This document shows positions 26,616-35,597 of a DNA stretch of 64,000 bases, in pieces. A program made the translations under genes and the position numbers. The stretch covers positions 7,700,744 through 7,764,743 of the forward strand of contig NC_016609.1 of NCBI RefSeq assembly GCF_000246855.1, read 5' to 3'. The number at the start of each line of letters is the position of its first letter. The first letter of the stretch is position 1. Source of the DNA: Niastella koreensis GR20-10 (lineage in GTDB: Bacteria > Bacteroidota > Bacteroidia > Chitinophagales > Chitinophagaceae). Under the pieces are notes generated by a model. That model had not been told where the DNA came from. It saw nothing but the letters and a program-made list of their open reading frames with translations, and searched no databases.

Positions 26616-27833
26616 TCAGGCGGATATCTTTTGTGCTGCCAGTACTTTTTTAACCACAGCCACTATTTTTTCTCCTTTTTCTTTCCATTGCTGATCGGTT
26701 GGCGTCAGCGCGATCTGGGTAGTAATACCCCGGCTCATTACTGCATCGCTGGCCGAGAAATCTTTGTTGGCCTGGGCCAGGATGGCTGCTTTGTACTCAG
26801 GGTGCAGCGCATTGAGGGTAACGCCTTTTTTCAGGTGCTCCCATTTGCGGATGTAGTGCCAGTTGTGATCGAACCAGTAAAAATTACCGCCCCAGCTATT
26901 CTGGGCTTTCATTTCTGCTACTACTGCCTGGGTGAGTTCTGTTGTGGGCAGGAACCAGCTCAGGAAAGTGCAGCTGTCACCGGCCTCATCGGGCAGGCGG
27001 CGGAAACTGATCTCAGGCACCTGGGCCAGCACAGCTTTCAATTGTGCATGGCCGGCGCGTTGTTTGGCTACAAATTCATCTAACCGGTTGAATTGTGCTA
27101 ATCCAACTGCGGCATGTAATTCAGAAATGCGGAAATTATAACCCAAAAACGGATGCAGATCGGCGCCACGGTCGGCTCCTTTGTGGTCGTGACCATGATC
27201 GCTGAACCCATCGCTGCCGATGTAAACATCTTCGCGGTTGGTTACAATGGCGCCGCCTTCGCCGCAGGTAACGGTTTTTACAAAATCGAATGAGAAGGTA
27301 CCGGCATCGCCGATGGTACCCAGGTATTTTCCTTTATATGTAGCGCCAAAGCTTTGGCAGGCATCTTCGAGCAACAACAGATTATGTTCTTTACAGATCT
27401 GTTTCAAGGCATCCATATCGGCCGATGCGCCGCACATATGCACCGGCATTACGCATTTTGTTTTGGGCGTAATAGCTTTACGAACTGCATCGGGGTTCAT
27501 GGTGAGGGTATCGTCTACATCAACCAGCACGGGAACAGCGCCTACACTGATGATACATTCAAAACTGGCCACGAAGGTAAAAGTGGGCATAATTACCTCA
27601 TCGCCATAACCAATTCCCAAGGCGCTCATTACTGTTGTAAGGGCAGTGGTACCGCTGGATACCAGGTGGGTATACTGACAACCAAATTTTTTGCTGATAG
27701 CGGCTTCCAGCTCCTTTGCTTTCCAGATCCCTTTACGGGCACCATCAAAACCAAATCGCATCAGGATACCGGTTTCCATTACATCGTTTACATGTTTGCG
27801 TTCATCGGCGCCAAAAAGTTCAAAGCCAGGCAT
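26616..27833 (-). CDS. DegT/DnrJ/EryC1/StrS family PLP-dependent aminotransferase
   Basis: 405 residues. PLP-site features are intact: SSGTTALTTVMSALGIGYGDEVIMPTFTF, Asp157 in LEDACQSFGATYKGK, Lys186 in FSFDFVKTVTCGEGG, and NFRISELHAAVGLAQ. Such enzymes transfer an amino group to keto sugars for surface polysaccharide or secondary metabolites. Here the neighbours are not sugar-nucleotide genes, so the substrate is unclear. A C-terminal stretch (SWGGNFYWFDHNWHYIRKWEHLKKG) is longer than in minimal members. Confidence 0.92.
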   Translation of the reverse strand: MPGFELFGADERKHVNDVMETGILMRFGFDGARKGIWKAKELEAAISKKFGCQYTHLVSSGTTALTTVMSALGIGYGDEVIMPTFTFVASFECIISVGAVPVLVDVDDTLTMNPDAVRKAITPKTKCVMPVHMCGASADMDALKQICKEHNLLLLEDACQSFGATYKGKYLGTIGDAGTFSFDFVKTVTCGEGGAIVTNREDVYIGSDGFSDHGHDHKGADRGADLHPFLGYNFRISELHAAVGLAQFNRLDEFVAKQRAGHAQLKAVLAQVPEISFRRLPDEAGDSCTFLSWFLPTTELTQAVVAEMKAQNSWGGNFYWFDHNWHYIRKWEHLKKGVTLNALHPEYKAAILAQANKDFSASDAVMSRGITTQIALTPTDQQWKEKGEKIVAVVKKVLAAQKISA

Positions 27834-27937
27834 ATTGAATTTTGTTTATTGTTAATGTTTATTATGGTGAGAGCAAAGGTAGCTTTTTCGGGGAATTGTG
27901 GTAGTCCGGTTTGTGTAAAATGGGGTATCCACTTGAG

Positions 27938-28057
27938 GTTGATAGAGTTGATATTGTTGACAGGGTTGATAAAGGGATCAAATAAAAAGGCCCCTTTTTA
28001 TAAAGGAGCCTCAAAATAATTTCTTGTCAACTTCGTCAACCTGTCAACTCTATCAAC
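27938..28057. repeat. GTTGAT/GTTGAC inverted-repeat array
   Basis: GTTGATAGAGTTGA (27938-27951) pairs perfectly with 28044-28057. Between them lie more GTTGAC/GTTGAT units on the left (GTTGACAGGGTTGAT) and their reverse complements on the right, with a terminator hairpin in the centre. It is the largest copy of the GTTGAC repeat family and abuts the stop codon of the next gene. Confidence 0.6.
27989..28010 (-). terminator. Terminator of the family-10-like hydrolase gene
   Basis: GGC-c-CCTTT-TTAT-AAAGG-a-GCC hairpin. On the minus strand it is followed by CCTTTTTATTT. It lies in the middle of the GTTGAT inverted-repeat array. Confidence 0.65.
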
Positions 28058-29622
28058 TATTTAGTCACCACATTCGACTCCTTATTCGTAACCCAACCCA
28101 ACCTGTCCACCTTCACCGCTTCCAGCTTTATGGGCCAGTTGGGGTAAGGCTTGCTTTCATTATTTTCATCATCGAGGCAGGTTACGTAAAATCGTACAAA
28201 CTTTTTATCGTTACGCAGGGGGGCATAAAAGACGCAGCTGTCAGATGCCTCGAAACGACAACCTATTAGTTGTGAATTATAGAAGTTGTTGTTATTGTAT
28301 TCCTCGTTATAGCAGGCGTACAGCCGGTAACATTTTATGGTCTTTTTTTCTGAAGCCGTTCTTACCACTTCTATCCGCAGTGTGGTATCAACCGGTTTTA
28401 TCGACAGCACTTCGGGGTTTGCAGGCCTGGCCGAATCGATCCAGGGCATGGGCGGGATCATAGCCGGTTCTTTATAATAATTATAGCGCAGGCTATCGTT
28501 CCACCCTAATGGATTTTTTACAAAAGACTGGGTGCTAAAGTAAATAGCGCCCTGAACCTGAGGGTATTTGCGCATGGCCGCTATCTGGCGGGGGAGCTGG
28601 GTCTTATCGCGCCAGGCAGCATTGGTTCCAGCCTTAAAAATGCCTAAGCCAATGTAGCAGTGCCTGCCGTAGGTGTGTTTGGCCCACCAGTCGAGCAATA
28701 CTGCGTAATCTGCTCGGGGATGGCCAAATTCAAAATACAATTGGGGAGCTACATAGTCTATCCAGCCGTTCTTTAACCAAAGCAGGATGTCGGCATACAG
28801 CTCACCATAGTTGGTCAATGCCGCCGTTTCACTGCCATCGGGGTCCTGGCTTTTGTTGCGCCAGATGGCAAAGGGCGATACTCCAAAACGGCAATATCGG
28901 TTCTCTTCTTTTATGGCGCTGCTGATTTTCAGGATGATAGAATCGGTATTGCTGCGGCGCCAATCGCCCAGACTCATTCCATTACCATATTTCCTGAAGC
29001 TTTCAGTATCGGGGAAATCCTTCCCCTCGGGGTAAGGATAAAAATAATCATCGAAGTGTATAGCGTCCACATCGTAGCGGCTAACAATATCGCGGATCAC
29101 ATTTACCACGTATTGCTGCGCTTCTTTATTGCCGGGATCGAAGTAGCGCGTGCCGGCATAACTCACAAACCACTCGGGGTGTGCTTTGGTAATATGGCTG
29201 GGTGCCACAGATGATTTTCCGATCGAAAATTCGGCCCGGTATGGGTTACACCAGGCATGGAATTCCATGCCTCGTTTATGGGCTTCTTCAATCATAAACT
29301 GAAGAGGATCATAAAAAGGCGTGGGCGCCTTACCCTGTTTACCGGTAAGCCATTGGCTCCAGGGCTCGTATTGCGATGGGTAGAAGGCATCGGCACAGGG
29401 GCGCACCTGCACAATTACGGCGTTGAGGCCGTTGCGCTTATGCATTTCAAGCAGATTGATGTATTCTGCTTTCTGGCTTTCGGGGTTAAAATTCCCTTTT
29501 GTTGGCCAGTCAATGTTCTCTACTGTAGCAATCCACGCCGCCCTGAACTCATATTTGGGTTGCGCCACTACATACGATACCAACATACAAACGCCTGCCA
29601 TCAGGCTTATAGCTTTTTTCAT
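28057..29622 (-). CDS. Family-10-like glycosyl hydrolase (GHL10/DUF187, YngK-like), secreted
   Basis: 521 residues. Signal peptide MKKAISLMAGVCMLVSYVVAQ. TIM-barrel of the glycosylhydrolase-like 10 family: EFRAAWIATVENIDWPTKG, GLNAVIVQVRPCADAFYPS, MEFHAWCNPYRAEF, YVVNVIRDIVSRYDVDAIHFDDYFYPYPEGKD, RFGVSPFAIWRNKSQDPDGS, WIDYVAPQLYFEFG, with a C-terminal Fn3-like region (PANPEVLSIKPVDTTLRIEVV). It probably acts on cell-wall or glycan substrates in the periplasm; no activity can be assigned. Single gene. Confidence 0.9.
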   Translation of the reverse strand: MKKAISLMAGVCMLVSYVVAQPKYEFRAAWIATVENIDWPTKGNFNPESQKAEYINLLEMHKRNGLNAVIVQVRPCADAFYPSQYEPWSQWLTGKQGKAPTPFYDPLQFMIEEAHKRGMEFHAWCNPYRAEFSIGKSSVAPSHITKAHPEWFVSYAGTRYFDPGNKEAQQYVVNVIRDIVSRYDVDAIHFDDYFYPYPEGKDFPDTESFRKYGNGMSLGDWRRSNTDSIILKISSAIKEENRYCRFGVSPFAIWRNKSQDPDGSETAALTNYGELYADILLWLKNGWIDYVAPQLYFEFGHPRADYAVLLDWWAKHTYGRHCYIGLGIFKAGTNAAWRDKTQLPRQIAAMRKYPQVQGAIYFSTQSFVKNPLGWNDSLRYNYYKEPAMIPPMPWIDSARPANPEVLSIKPVDTTLRIEVVRTASEKKTIKCYRLYACYNEEYNNNNFYNSQLIGCRFEASDSCVFYAPLRNDKKFVRFYVTCLDDENNESKPYPNWPIKLEAVKVDRLGWVTNKESNVVTK

Positions 29623-29659
29623 GTTCGGATTAAAAGATTAACGGATGTTGTAAAGTACA

Positions 29660-30112
29660 CTATTCTGAGCTTCTAATTTTATCGAGTAATTGATTTAACA
29701 TTTTTGCATCATCTTCAGTAAGGTTGCCCAGCATAGCATCCATTTGCTCGTTGTAGCTATCCAGTTTATCAAGTAATTGTAAACCAGTGTCGGTAATGGT
29801 AACATCTACCAGGCGACGGTCGGTTTTACAAATTACTTTTTGAACGAGTTCTTTCTTTACCAGCCGGTCAACAATACGGCTGGTATCGCTCATTTTGTCC
29901 AACATCCGCTGGCGGATCTGTAAGGTAGATAAAGGTTTTCCGGCGCCCCGCAAAATGCGCAGGATATTATACTGCTGTGAGGTAATGTCACCTTTATCAA
30001 AAAACTGTTTGGTCTTTTCGGTGATCCAGTTGTAAGTAAAAATAAGGTTGACCACTGTTTTGTGATACTCGTTCCGGAATTTTGACTGTTGGATGTCTTT
30101 TTCAATACTCAT
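29660..30112 (-). CDS. MarR family transcriptional regulator
   Basis: 150 residues from the ATG at 30112 (MSIEKDIQQSKFRNEYHKTVV); an upstream TTG is less likely. The winged helix is visible: ITSQQYNILRILRGAGKPLSTLQIRQRMLDKMSDTSRIVDRLVKKELVQKVICKTDRRLVDVTITDTGLQLL (given here as the region about 43-115). The basic DRR wing is intact. It lies 46 bp after the DinB-like gene and may regulate it. No distinct palindromic operator stands out. Confidence 0.88.
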   Translation of the reverse strand: MSIEKDIQQSKFRNEYHKTVVNLIFTYNWITEKTKQFFDKGDITSQQYNILRILRGAGKPLSTLQIRQRMLDKMSDTSRIVDRLVKKELVQKVICKTDRRLVDVTITDTGLQLLDKLDSYNEQMDAMLGNLTEDDAKMLNQLLDKIRSSE

Positions 30113-30158
30113 GGCGCTGCTCAAGACTTTATGGTTTAATTAGTGAAACAAAAGGTAT

Positions 30159-30632
30159 TTACCCTGGTTGGGTTGATCGTGTTAGCATAAAAATGCTGAA
30201 TAGATGATGTGCTTCATGCAGCAGGAAAAATTCTGTCCACTCTACAATCGTCAATGATCCATATTTAGGATGATGCCCGGTTCTGCCTGCTGCCGGTTCG
30301 GTTAATGTCATAAGATAATTGGTGATGCCTGAACGCCGGGCCAACAGATCATCGAGTAAATCCTGTAACGATCTTTTACAACATGCAATAAATGCAGGGT
30401 CATGGTCGGCCACATACCGGTTGAACGACGGTTGGTTTTCCTGATGTATTATTTGCAACCGTTGCATAAAAACGGGCTGGTATGAAACCAGATGGGCTAA
30501 CTGCTCAAAGGCACTCCATTTTCCAGGTTGTAAACGCTGTCGCAATTGCTCTTCTGAAAATCCACGTATTAATTCATAAATGGTTTCATGCTGATGTTGC
30601 AACCGGCTACAAACAGATGCAGACAAGGACAT
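30159..30632 (-). CDS. DinB superfamily protein
   Basis: 157 residues, four-helix bundle. Typical features: RGFSEEQLRQRLQPGKWSAFEQLAHLVSYQPVFMQR with the first metal-type His in LAHL, GSLTIVEWTEFFLLHEAHHLFSIFM with the His pair near the C-terminus. DinB-like proteins bind a divalent metal and include thiol-dependent transferases. Function unknown. It is upstream of, and probably co-transcribed with, the MarR gene. Confidence 0.8.
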   Translation of the reverse strand: MSLSASVCSRLQHQHETIYELIRGFSEEQLRQRLQPGKWSAFEQLAHLVSYQPVFMQRLQIIHQENQPSFNRYVADHDPAFIACCKRSLQDLLDDLLARRSGITNYLMTLTEPAAGRTGHHPKYGSLTIVEWTEFFLLHEAHHLFSIFMLTRSTQPG

Positions 30633-30909
30633 ATCAGTTACAGATTTAATCTTGTTCTGCGGCCAGGTATGGGGAGGATGAGGTCTCGCTTTTCCGGTTC
30701 CGGATTGTAACGTTTAGCTCCGGGCTGTTAGGGGTTTTGGTCGGGTATACTGTGTGACCTGTGTATAGTGCTGCTAAACCTATTTTGTTTGTCGAAATTA
30801 CATTATTTCTTTCTCCATTCAGTACTTATTCCATCTTTATTCTTCATTTTCACAGGCCCCATCATGAATAGTTATATATTCATTCTGTCCGCTATAAATG
30901 CTCTTGCCA

Positions 30910-31941
30910 TCAATCTCCCCAAACTCTGGTACCCTCACTGCAATTGGCGCAAATGTCAATATTTTTCCTGCTCATCAATACCTGCTTCCGAAATCGCTTA
31001 TACTTATCGTTATGCCAGATCTCTTTAAAGCTTTTACCTTTCAGGTCTCCAAGGGGATGCTGGGCATCTTTATCAAAGCAACAGGGCACCACCAAACCAT
31101 CCCAGCTTATAACCGTGGCATGCCATAACCGCCAGCAATGGTTGTTCAGGGCATTCTTAAACTCCGTTTGCCCCTGCTGGTTTTTGCGGTACCTGCTGTA
31201 TTTTTCAATAGTAGGGATCAGATTATTGGGGTCGGTCTCATAATCGTACACCTGCGCTGTTTTAAACCGTACTTCATCAACCCCTATGTCCTGTGCCAGG
31301 CGCTTTACATCTTCTATCTGATGCTCGTTTGGTTTTACAACCAGGAACTGGAAGAACACAAACGGCGTTTTACTTTTTAATTCTTTTTTCCACTTCACAA
31401 TATTGCGGGCGCCCTCCAGTACCTTATGCAATTTTCCGCCCACCCGGTATTGTTGATATACGTCCTGGGTAGTGCCATCAATGGATATGATGAGGCGGTC
31501 TAACCCGCTTTCTACCGTTTTACGTGCATTTTCATCGGTGAGGTAATGGGCGTTTGTAGAAGTGGCCGTATAAATACCCTTTTCCGCCGCATATTTTACC
31601 ATATCCAGAAAAGCCGGATTGAGGTACGGTTCTCCCTGAAAATAAAATACCAGGTACAGCAACTCCTTTGACAACTGGTCAATGGTTTGCCGGAAGAAAT
31701 CATTTTGTAACATCCCCGTTGGACGGGTAAATGCCCGTAAGCCACTGGGGCATTCCGGACAACGCAGGTTGCAAGACGTGGTAGGTTCAAACGAAATAGA
31801 GATCGGATACCCCCACTGTACTGGCTTGCCGGTTATTTTACTAATATAATAACTGCTTAGTACCTTACCGGCATTCCATGCTCGGCGGGGTGTTAACCTC
31901 GATAATAAATTGAAACTATCGTGCCAGTTAATTGCGGGCAT
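30910..31941 (-). CDS. Radical SAM/SPASM domain protein
   Basis: 343 residues. The radical SAM cluster motif is CNLRCPECPSG (CxxxCxxC, about 53-60), with SFEPTTS before it. The C-terminal SPASM region has HCWRLWHATVISWDGLVVPCCFDKDAQHPLGDLKGKSFKEIW and closes with ICANCSEG, giving Cys ligands for an auxiliary cluster. Such proteins modify peptides or carbohydrates, or mature other enzymes. No precursor peptide or partner is adjacent, so the substrate is unknown. It is divergent from the GH25 gene. Confidence 0.9.
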   Translation of the reverse strand: MPAINWHDSFNLLSRLTPRRAWNAGKVLSSYYISKITGKPVQWGYPISISFEPTTSCNLRCPECPSGLRAFTRPTGMLQNDFFRQTIDQLSKELLYLVFYFQGEPYLNPAFLDMVKYAAEKGIYTATSTNAHYLTDENARKTVESGLDRLIISIDGTTQDVYQQYRVGGKLHKVLEGARNIVKWKKELKSKTPFVFFQFLVVKPNEHQIEDVKRLAQDIGVDEVRFKTAQVYDYETDPNNLIPTIEKYSRYRKNQQGQTEFKNALNNHCWRLWHATVISWDGLVVPCCFDKDAQHPLGDLKGKSFKEIWHNDKYKRFRKQVLMSRKNIDICANCSEGTRVWGD

Positions 31942-32058
31942 AAGTGTAAAATTAGGGTTCGCCAGCTTAAAGACAATGTTTTATGTACCTCAACGTTTAA
32001 AAGAGTTAAATTTTTCCACTTCAACAGATTATATCATCGCTTTGTTTAGGCGCACCAA

Positions 32059-32066
32059 TATATTTG
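32059..32066 (+). promoter_or_regulatory. Candidate -7 box (TATATTTG) of the GH25 gene
   Basis: Exact match to TAnnTTTG, 9 bases before the ATG at 32076. If used, transcription would begin only a few bases before the start codon, giving a nearly leaderless mRNA. No clear TTTG is placed at -33. Confidence 0.45.
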
Positions 32067-32075
32067 TGGACCCTT

Positions 32076-32849
32076 ATGGCAAAAAATAAAAAGGCAGCCA
32101 TTTTCTGGAGAATTGCCCTTGGCCTGATCGTAGCTGCTACTGTGGTTATGCTCATGTTTCGCGTATATGAATGGTACCAGGAGCGTCGGGCGCATTTTGC
32201 CCGGTATGAGGCATTTGGTATAGAAATTCCCACCCGGTATACCATCCATGGCATTGACGTTTCCCGCTACCAGGAAACTATTGACTGGGAGAGCGTTAAA
32301 GCGATGAATGTGGAAGGGCTGAAATTGGGCTTTACTTTTATCAAGGCTACCGAAGGTTTGGTTAACGAGGACCGCTATTATAAACGTAACTGGAAACGCG
32401 CCAAGGAGGCCGGAATGGCCCGCGGCGCTTATCATTTTTTTATAGCCACCAAAAACGGCAAGGCACAGGCCGAACACTTTATAAAAACAGTTGAACTGGG
32501 TCCCGGCGATTTGCCCCCCGTACTGGATGTGGAAGCTACCTATGGGGTGCCTTATAAAAAAGTTCGGGAACGGGTGAAAGAATGGCTGGTTACCGTAGAA
32601 AACTACTACGGGGTTAAACCCATGATCTACGCAAATGTGGATTTTTACCAACAAGTGCTGAAAGATGAGTTTGATGAATACCCATTATGGGTGGCCCACT
32701 ACCTGCAAAAAGAAAAACCGCGGATCTACCGCACCTGGCATTTTTGGCAATACAGTGAACAGGGCCACGTAAACGGAATCTTTTGCCGGGTTGACTTCAA
32801 TGCCTTCAGCGGCGACTCCACCGAGTTTAAAAATTTACTGTTCCATTAA
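32076..32849 (+). CDS. Glycoside hydrolase family 25 (lysozyme-like), membrane-anchored
   Basis: 257 residues from the ATG at 32076 (MAKNKKAAIFWRIALG); a TTG four codons earlier lies in the promoter. One N-terminal TM helix (about 9-29) anchors a GH25 barrel: HGIDVSRYQETIDWESVK, FTFIKATEG, GAYHFFIATKNGKAQAEHF, PPVLDVEAT (acidic catalytic residues), PMIYANVDFYQQ, PLWVAHYL, HFWQYSEQGHVNGIFCRVDFNAF. It should cleave peptidoglycan as an N-acetylmuramidase from the periplasmic face of the inner membrane. Confidence 0.93.
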   Translation: MAKNKKAAIFWRIALGLIVAATVVMLMFRVYEWYQERRAHFARYEAFGIEIPTRYTIHGIDVSRYQETIDWESVKAMNVEGLKLGFTFIKATEGLVNEDRYYKRNWKRAKEAGMARGAYHFFIATKNGKAQAEHFIKTVELGPGDLPPVLDVEATYGVPYKKVRERVKEWLVTVENYYGVKPMIYANVDFYQQVLKDEFDEYPLWVAHYLQKEKPRIYRTWHFWQYSEQGHVNGIFCRVDFNAFSGDSTEFKNLLFH

Positions 32850-32886
32850 GGGTGAAACGAGGTCATTTAATTGATTAAATGAAGCT

Positions 32887-33118
32887 CAAATCAGATTTTG
32901 CTATAGCCAAATTACTTTTTGCTATACACAAATTTGGTTTATCATAGCCAAAATTCAAAAAGTGTATACACAAGTCAAATTTGTGCATCATTAAATCAAA
33001 AAAGTGTACGCACTTTCACAATCAGGCTATACAGAAATTTGCTTTTGCTATAGCAAAATTTGAAAAGTGTATACCCAAACCAAATTTGTGCATCATCAAA
33101 TCAGAAAAGAGCATGCCC
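32887..33118. repeat. Degenerate AT-rich direct repeat with internal palindromes
   Basis: Two diverged copies about 105 bases apart: AAAAGTGTATACACAAGTC... at 32957 and AAAAGTGTATACCCAAACC... at 33063, each followed by CAAATTTGTGCATCAT and (A/T)AAATCA. Upstream parts share TTTTGCTATAGC (about 32896 and 33043) and TTTTTGCTATACACAAATTTG. The region contains perfect palindromes GTGTATACAC (32962-32971) and CAAATTTG (32976-32983 and 33081-33088). It has no open frame and fills the 334-base gap before the small membrane gene. Function unknown. Confidence 0.6.
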
Positions 33119-33183
33119 TTTTTCAATTAAGTGATGTCAAAATCTTTTAAGTGACGCATTTGTCCGATTTTGCAAGCTGAAAA

Positions 33184-33432
33184 ATGCTTTTATCTATGGG
33201 TTTAATGGAAGATGATGTAAAGGATTTTCTGAAGCGCATCGTTTGGACGGTTTCTTCAGGATTTTTATGGCTTACCATTACAGTGGGTATTGGCGCCTAT
33301 GCCGGCCTGCTGGTGCCGGAACATGGGCTCAGGGTGAGCAATATCATCTTCTACATCTGGGGTGTGGGCAGCCTGGCTGCACTGATTTATATGTATACCC
33401 GCATTTGGAGAAAAAAATTCCCGCATGGGTAA
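33184..33432 (+). CDS. Small membrane protein, two predicted helices
   Basis: 82 residues (MLLSMGLMEDDVKDFLKRIVWTVSSGFLWL...). Later Met codons at 33196 and 33205 are also possible starts; MEDDVKDFLKRIV would begin at 33205. Helices at about 22-41 and 52-70 are separated by a short loop (LLVPEHGLRVS), and the C-terminus RIWRKKFPHG is basic. No family is recognised with confidence. It lies directly downstream of the AT-rich repeat. Confidence 0.6.
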   Translation: MLLSMGLMEDDVKDFLKRIVWTVSSGFLWLTITVGIGAYAGLLVPEHGLRVSNIIFYIWGVGSLAALIYMYTRIWRKKFPHG

Positions 33433-33534
33433 ATCAATAGGCAATTAGCAATTGACAAAAATCCCTTCTGGCATTAGCTTGCCTATAATCGATCACTCCC
33501 CAATACGCGAACCCTTGTCTATTGCCTATTGATT
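33432..33534. repeat. Inverted repeat between convergent genes
   Basis: AATCAATAGGCAAT (33432-33445) and its perfect reverse complement (33521-33534), 75 bases apart. It overlaps the stop of the small membrane gene and ends 6 bases before the barrel gene's stop. It may insulate the convergent transcripts, or be the ends of a small mobile unit. Confidence 0.45.
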
Positions 33535-33540
33535 AGGGGT

Positions 33541-34395
33541 TTAAAATCTTGTAGCCGGGCAACCTACTTTTTTATCGCGGTTATAGGCAGGTAAGCCTGC
33601 AATGCGTTTGTACTGGTCAATAAATCCCCGCACGGTAACGGTTAAAGCCATGTAATAATAGCCATCTTTCACATTTGCACCGCCGCGGTTTGTTTTGGCG
33701 GCAGGGTAACCACCGGCGCCTACTTCATTTCCCCGGTAAGCCAGGTCAACAGCCGTTTGGCCTTTGGCAGCCAGCAATGCTCCCTGATCGGCATAGGTAG
33801 TGCTCACATCATCCAGGTAATCGGTGAACAGTTTCCGATAACCCAATTCCAATCCAACGCGAACATCTTCACTGATGGCATAAGTAGCGCCTACCCCCAG
33901 GGGTATATTAAATTGAGTGAGTTTATATTCTTTTTTACCGGGCTCAAAGCCTTCACCTTCGGTGCTCAGCGGTTGCAGGTAGGTTTTATCGCCAGCGGCA
34001 GTGTGCGTGTACGGATTAAAATGATACAGGCCAATACCGGCAAAGATGTAAGGCGTCCACCAGCTGTCGTTGAGGCTTAAAATATTGTATTGAGCGCCTA
34101 ACTCTATGTCCCACAATTTGGTTTGAAAGTTCAGGTTGCGTGCCTTCATCACGGAGGTACCTTTTTTATCATCAGCCTTCAGCGAGGTGAGGGTAAAATA
34201 GGTACGGGCGGTAAAATGTTCCGACAGGTCGTACATGGCGCCCAGCGAACCTAAAAACTTAGCCTGATTAAAAGTGATGCTCTTGGCCTGCAGATCGCCC
34301 TGGTAATTGGCGATACCCAAACGGGCCGCAAAATGGAAGTTTTGTGCAGCAGCTGCCAGGGGAAGGCAGGCTAATAACGTGGTAATGACTCTCAT
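33541..34395 (-). CDS. DUF6089-like outer membrane beta-barrel protein, paralogue
   Basis: 284 residues. Signal peptide MRVITTLLACLPLAAAAQ, then LGIANYQGDLQAKSITFNQAKF, KLWDIELGAQYNIL, WWTPYIFAGIGLYHFNPYT, FNIPLGVGATYAISEDVRVGLELGYRKLFTDYLDDVSTTYAD and MALTVTVRG, the strand and loop order of the DUF6089 family. It shares this order and the C-terminal CPxxR-aromatic ending (CPATRF) with the barrel at 6163-6924. Predicted outer membrane; function unknown. Confidence 0.8.
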   Translation of the reverse strand: MRVITTLLACLPLAAAAQNFHFAARLGIANYQGDLQAKSITFNQAKFLGSLGAMYDLSEHFTARTYFTLTSLKADDKKGTSVMKARNLNFQTKLWDIELGAQYNILSLNDSWWTPYIFAGIGLYHFNPYTHTAAGDKTYLQPLSTEGEGFEPGKKEYKLTQFNIPLGVGATYAISEDVRVGLELGYRKLFTDYLDDVSTTYADQGALLAAKGQTAVDLAYRGNEVGAGGYPAAKTNRGGANVKDGYYYMALTVTVRGFIDQYKRIAGLPAYNRDKKVGCPATRF

Positions 34396-34503
34396 TAGAT
34401 ATTCAATTAGGATATAATTCGTTCACCAGCGCAAATCTACGGTTTGGTTGACACCTTTTAAACGGTTTGATAGTGAATTTATTACCTCCGCCGTAGGCAG
34501 AGA

Positions 34504-34650
34504 GTCGTGAAACGCCAAACGTGAAACGTGAAAGGGTTCCCGAACGTTGAGACTTATAACTATTGCTTCGCCGGCATTTTCTCTGCCTTCTGCCGCGCAG
34601 CGGTGTATTGCTTATAGCTTACAGCTTGAGGCCTGAAGCTTGAGGCTGCT
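34504..34650. repeat. Intergenic repeat cluster
   Basis: GTCGTGAAACGCCAAACGTGAAACG... (34504-34545) repeats the element at 25946. After it come short GCTTGAGGC-type direct repeats (TTACAGCTTGAGGCCTGAAGCTTGAGGCTG, about 34616-34648). It lies in the 257-base gap upstream of the barrel gene and downstream of the SPFH gene. Confidence 0.45.
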
Positions 34651-34652
34651 TT

Positions 34653-35561
34653 CTACTGTTTCCCGTCCAAAATAACTGGCGTATTACCCTTACCCATAAT
34701 CACCATTTTGGCATTGGCTGAACCGGCCAGTTCTTTCATGGCCTTTATTTGTTCGTATTGCAGCTGGCGGTCCGTAAGGCTTTCGTTTATTATGCGCTGG
34801 TAGTCGGAAATACCCTGCGCTTCTACCCGTTTACGCTCTGCTTCCTGCCGTTCTTTTTGTAAAACGAACTGCATTTTCTGGGCATCCTGTTCGGCGGTGA
34901 TCTTTTGTTCGATAGCCGTTTTTACCATCGCCGGCAATACTATATTGCGGATCAGGATCTGTTCAAGCAACAGGCCGCGCCGTTTAAAATCGCCTTCTAT
35001 GGTTTTAAAAATACGGCTCTGAAATTCATCGCGTTTGGTTGAATACAGGGCCACCGCGTCATAATATACCGCGTTGTCGCGGATTTTGGTACGGGTAACG
35101 GGCCGGACTATTTTATTGGTATAGTCCAAACCGGTTTCCCGAACAATACTGGGCGCTTCGCTGGGCAATACCTTGTACAGAACGGTTAGATCGATCACCA
35201 CTTCCAGTCCATCGGAGGTGAGTACGCGAATGGCATCATCTCCTTCTTTGGCGCCTTCATCACGCACGCCGCTCATGGTGTAGTTCTGGGTTTTGATATC
35301 CATTTTCTCTACATCCATCAGGGGATTTATAAAGTGTAAACCGCTTTGAAGCACATTGTTCTGCACCTTTCCGAATAATTTTTGTACGCCGATCTCACCT
35401 GCTTCTATTTGAATGATACAAGCCACCAGGATACCAATTATTATTAAGATGCCACCTATAAAGCGAACAGGTGAAGCAAAACGCCTGAAGTTAACGTCGT
35501 TGCTGCGGGTTACTGCCAGGCCTAGCAGAATTATGATAACCCCGATAATAATGAGAACCAT
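34653..35561 (-). CDS. SPFH/prohibitin family membrane protein
   Basis: 302 residues. Two N-terminal hydrophobic segments (about 1-19 and 32-52) are followed by a band-7 domain (GEIGVQKLFGKVQNNVLQSGLHFINPL, DGLEVVIDLTVLYKV, RRGLLLEQILIRNIVLP) and a coiled coil (about 225-275: EQKITAEQDAQKMQFVLQKERQEAERKRVEAQGISDYQRI). Such proteins form rings or cages at the membrane and stabilise or regulate proteases. The C-terminus ends in GKGNTPVILDGKQ. It is probably transcribed with the NTF2-like gene 36 bp upstream. Confidence 0.9.
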   Translation of the reverse strand: MVLIIIGVIIILLGLAVTRSNDVNFRRFASPVRFIGGILIIIGILVACIIQIEAGEIGVQKLFGKVQNNVLQSGLHFINPLMDVEKMDIKTQNYTMSGVRDEGAKEGDDAIRVLTSDGLEVVIDLTVLYKVLPSEAPSIVRETGLDYTNKIVRPVTRTKIRDNAVYYDAVALYSTKRDEFQSRIFKTIEGDFKRRGLLLEQILIRNIVLPAMVKTAIEQKITAEQDAQKMQFVLQKERQEAERKRVEAQGISDYQRIINESLTDRQLQYEQIKAMKELAGSANAKMVIMGKGNTPVILDGKQ

Positions 35562-35597
35562 AAATTAAGATTTGAAGTTGGTTGCCGCGTTGTGGAG

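Noticed and set aside
32887-33118. CRISPR-like array
   Set aside because: Only two diverged copies of an about 105-base unit, no regular short repeat and spacer pattern, no cas genes.
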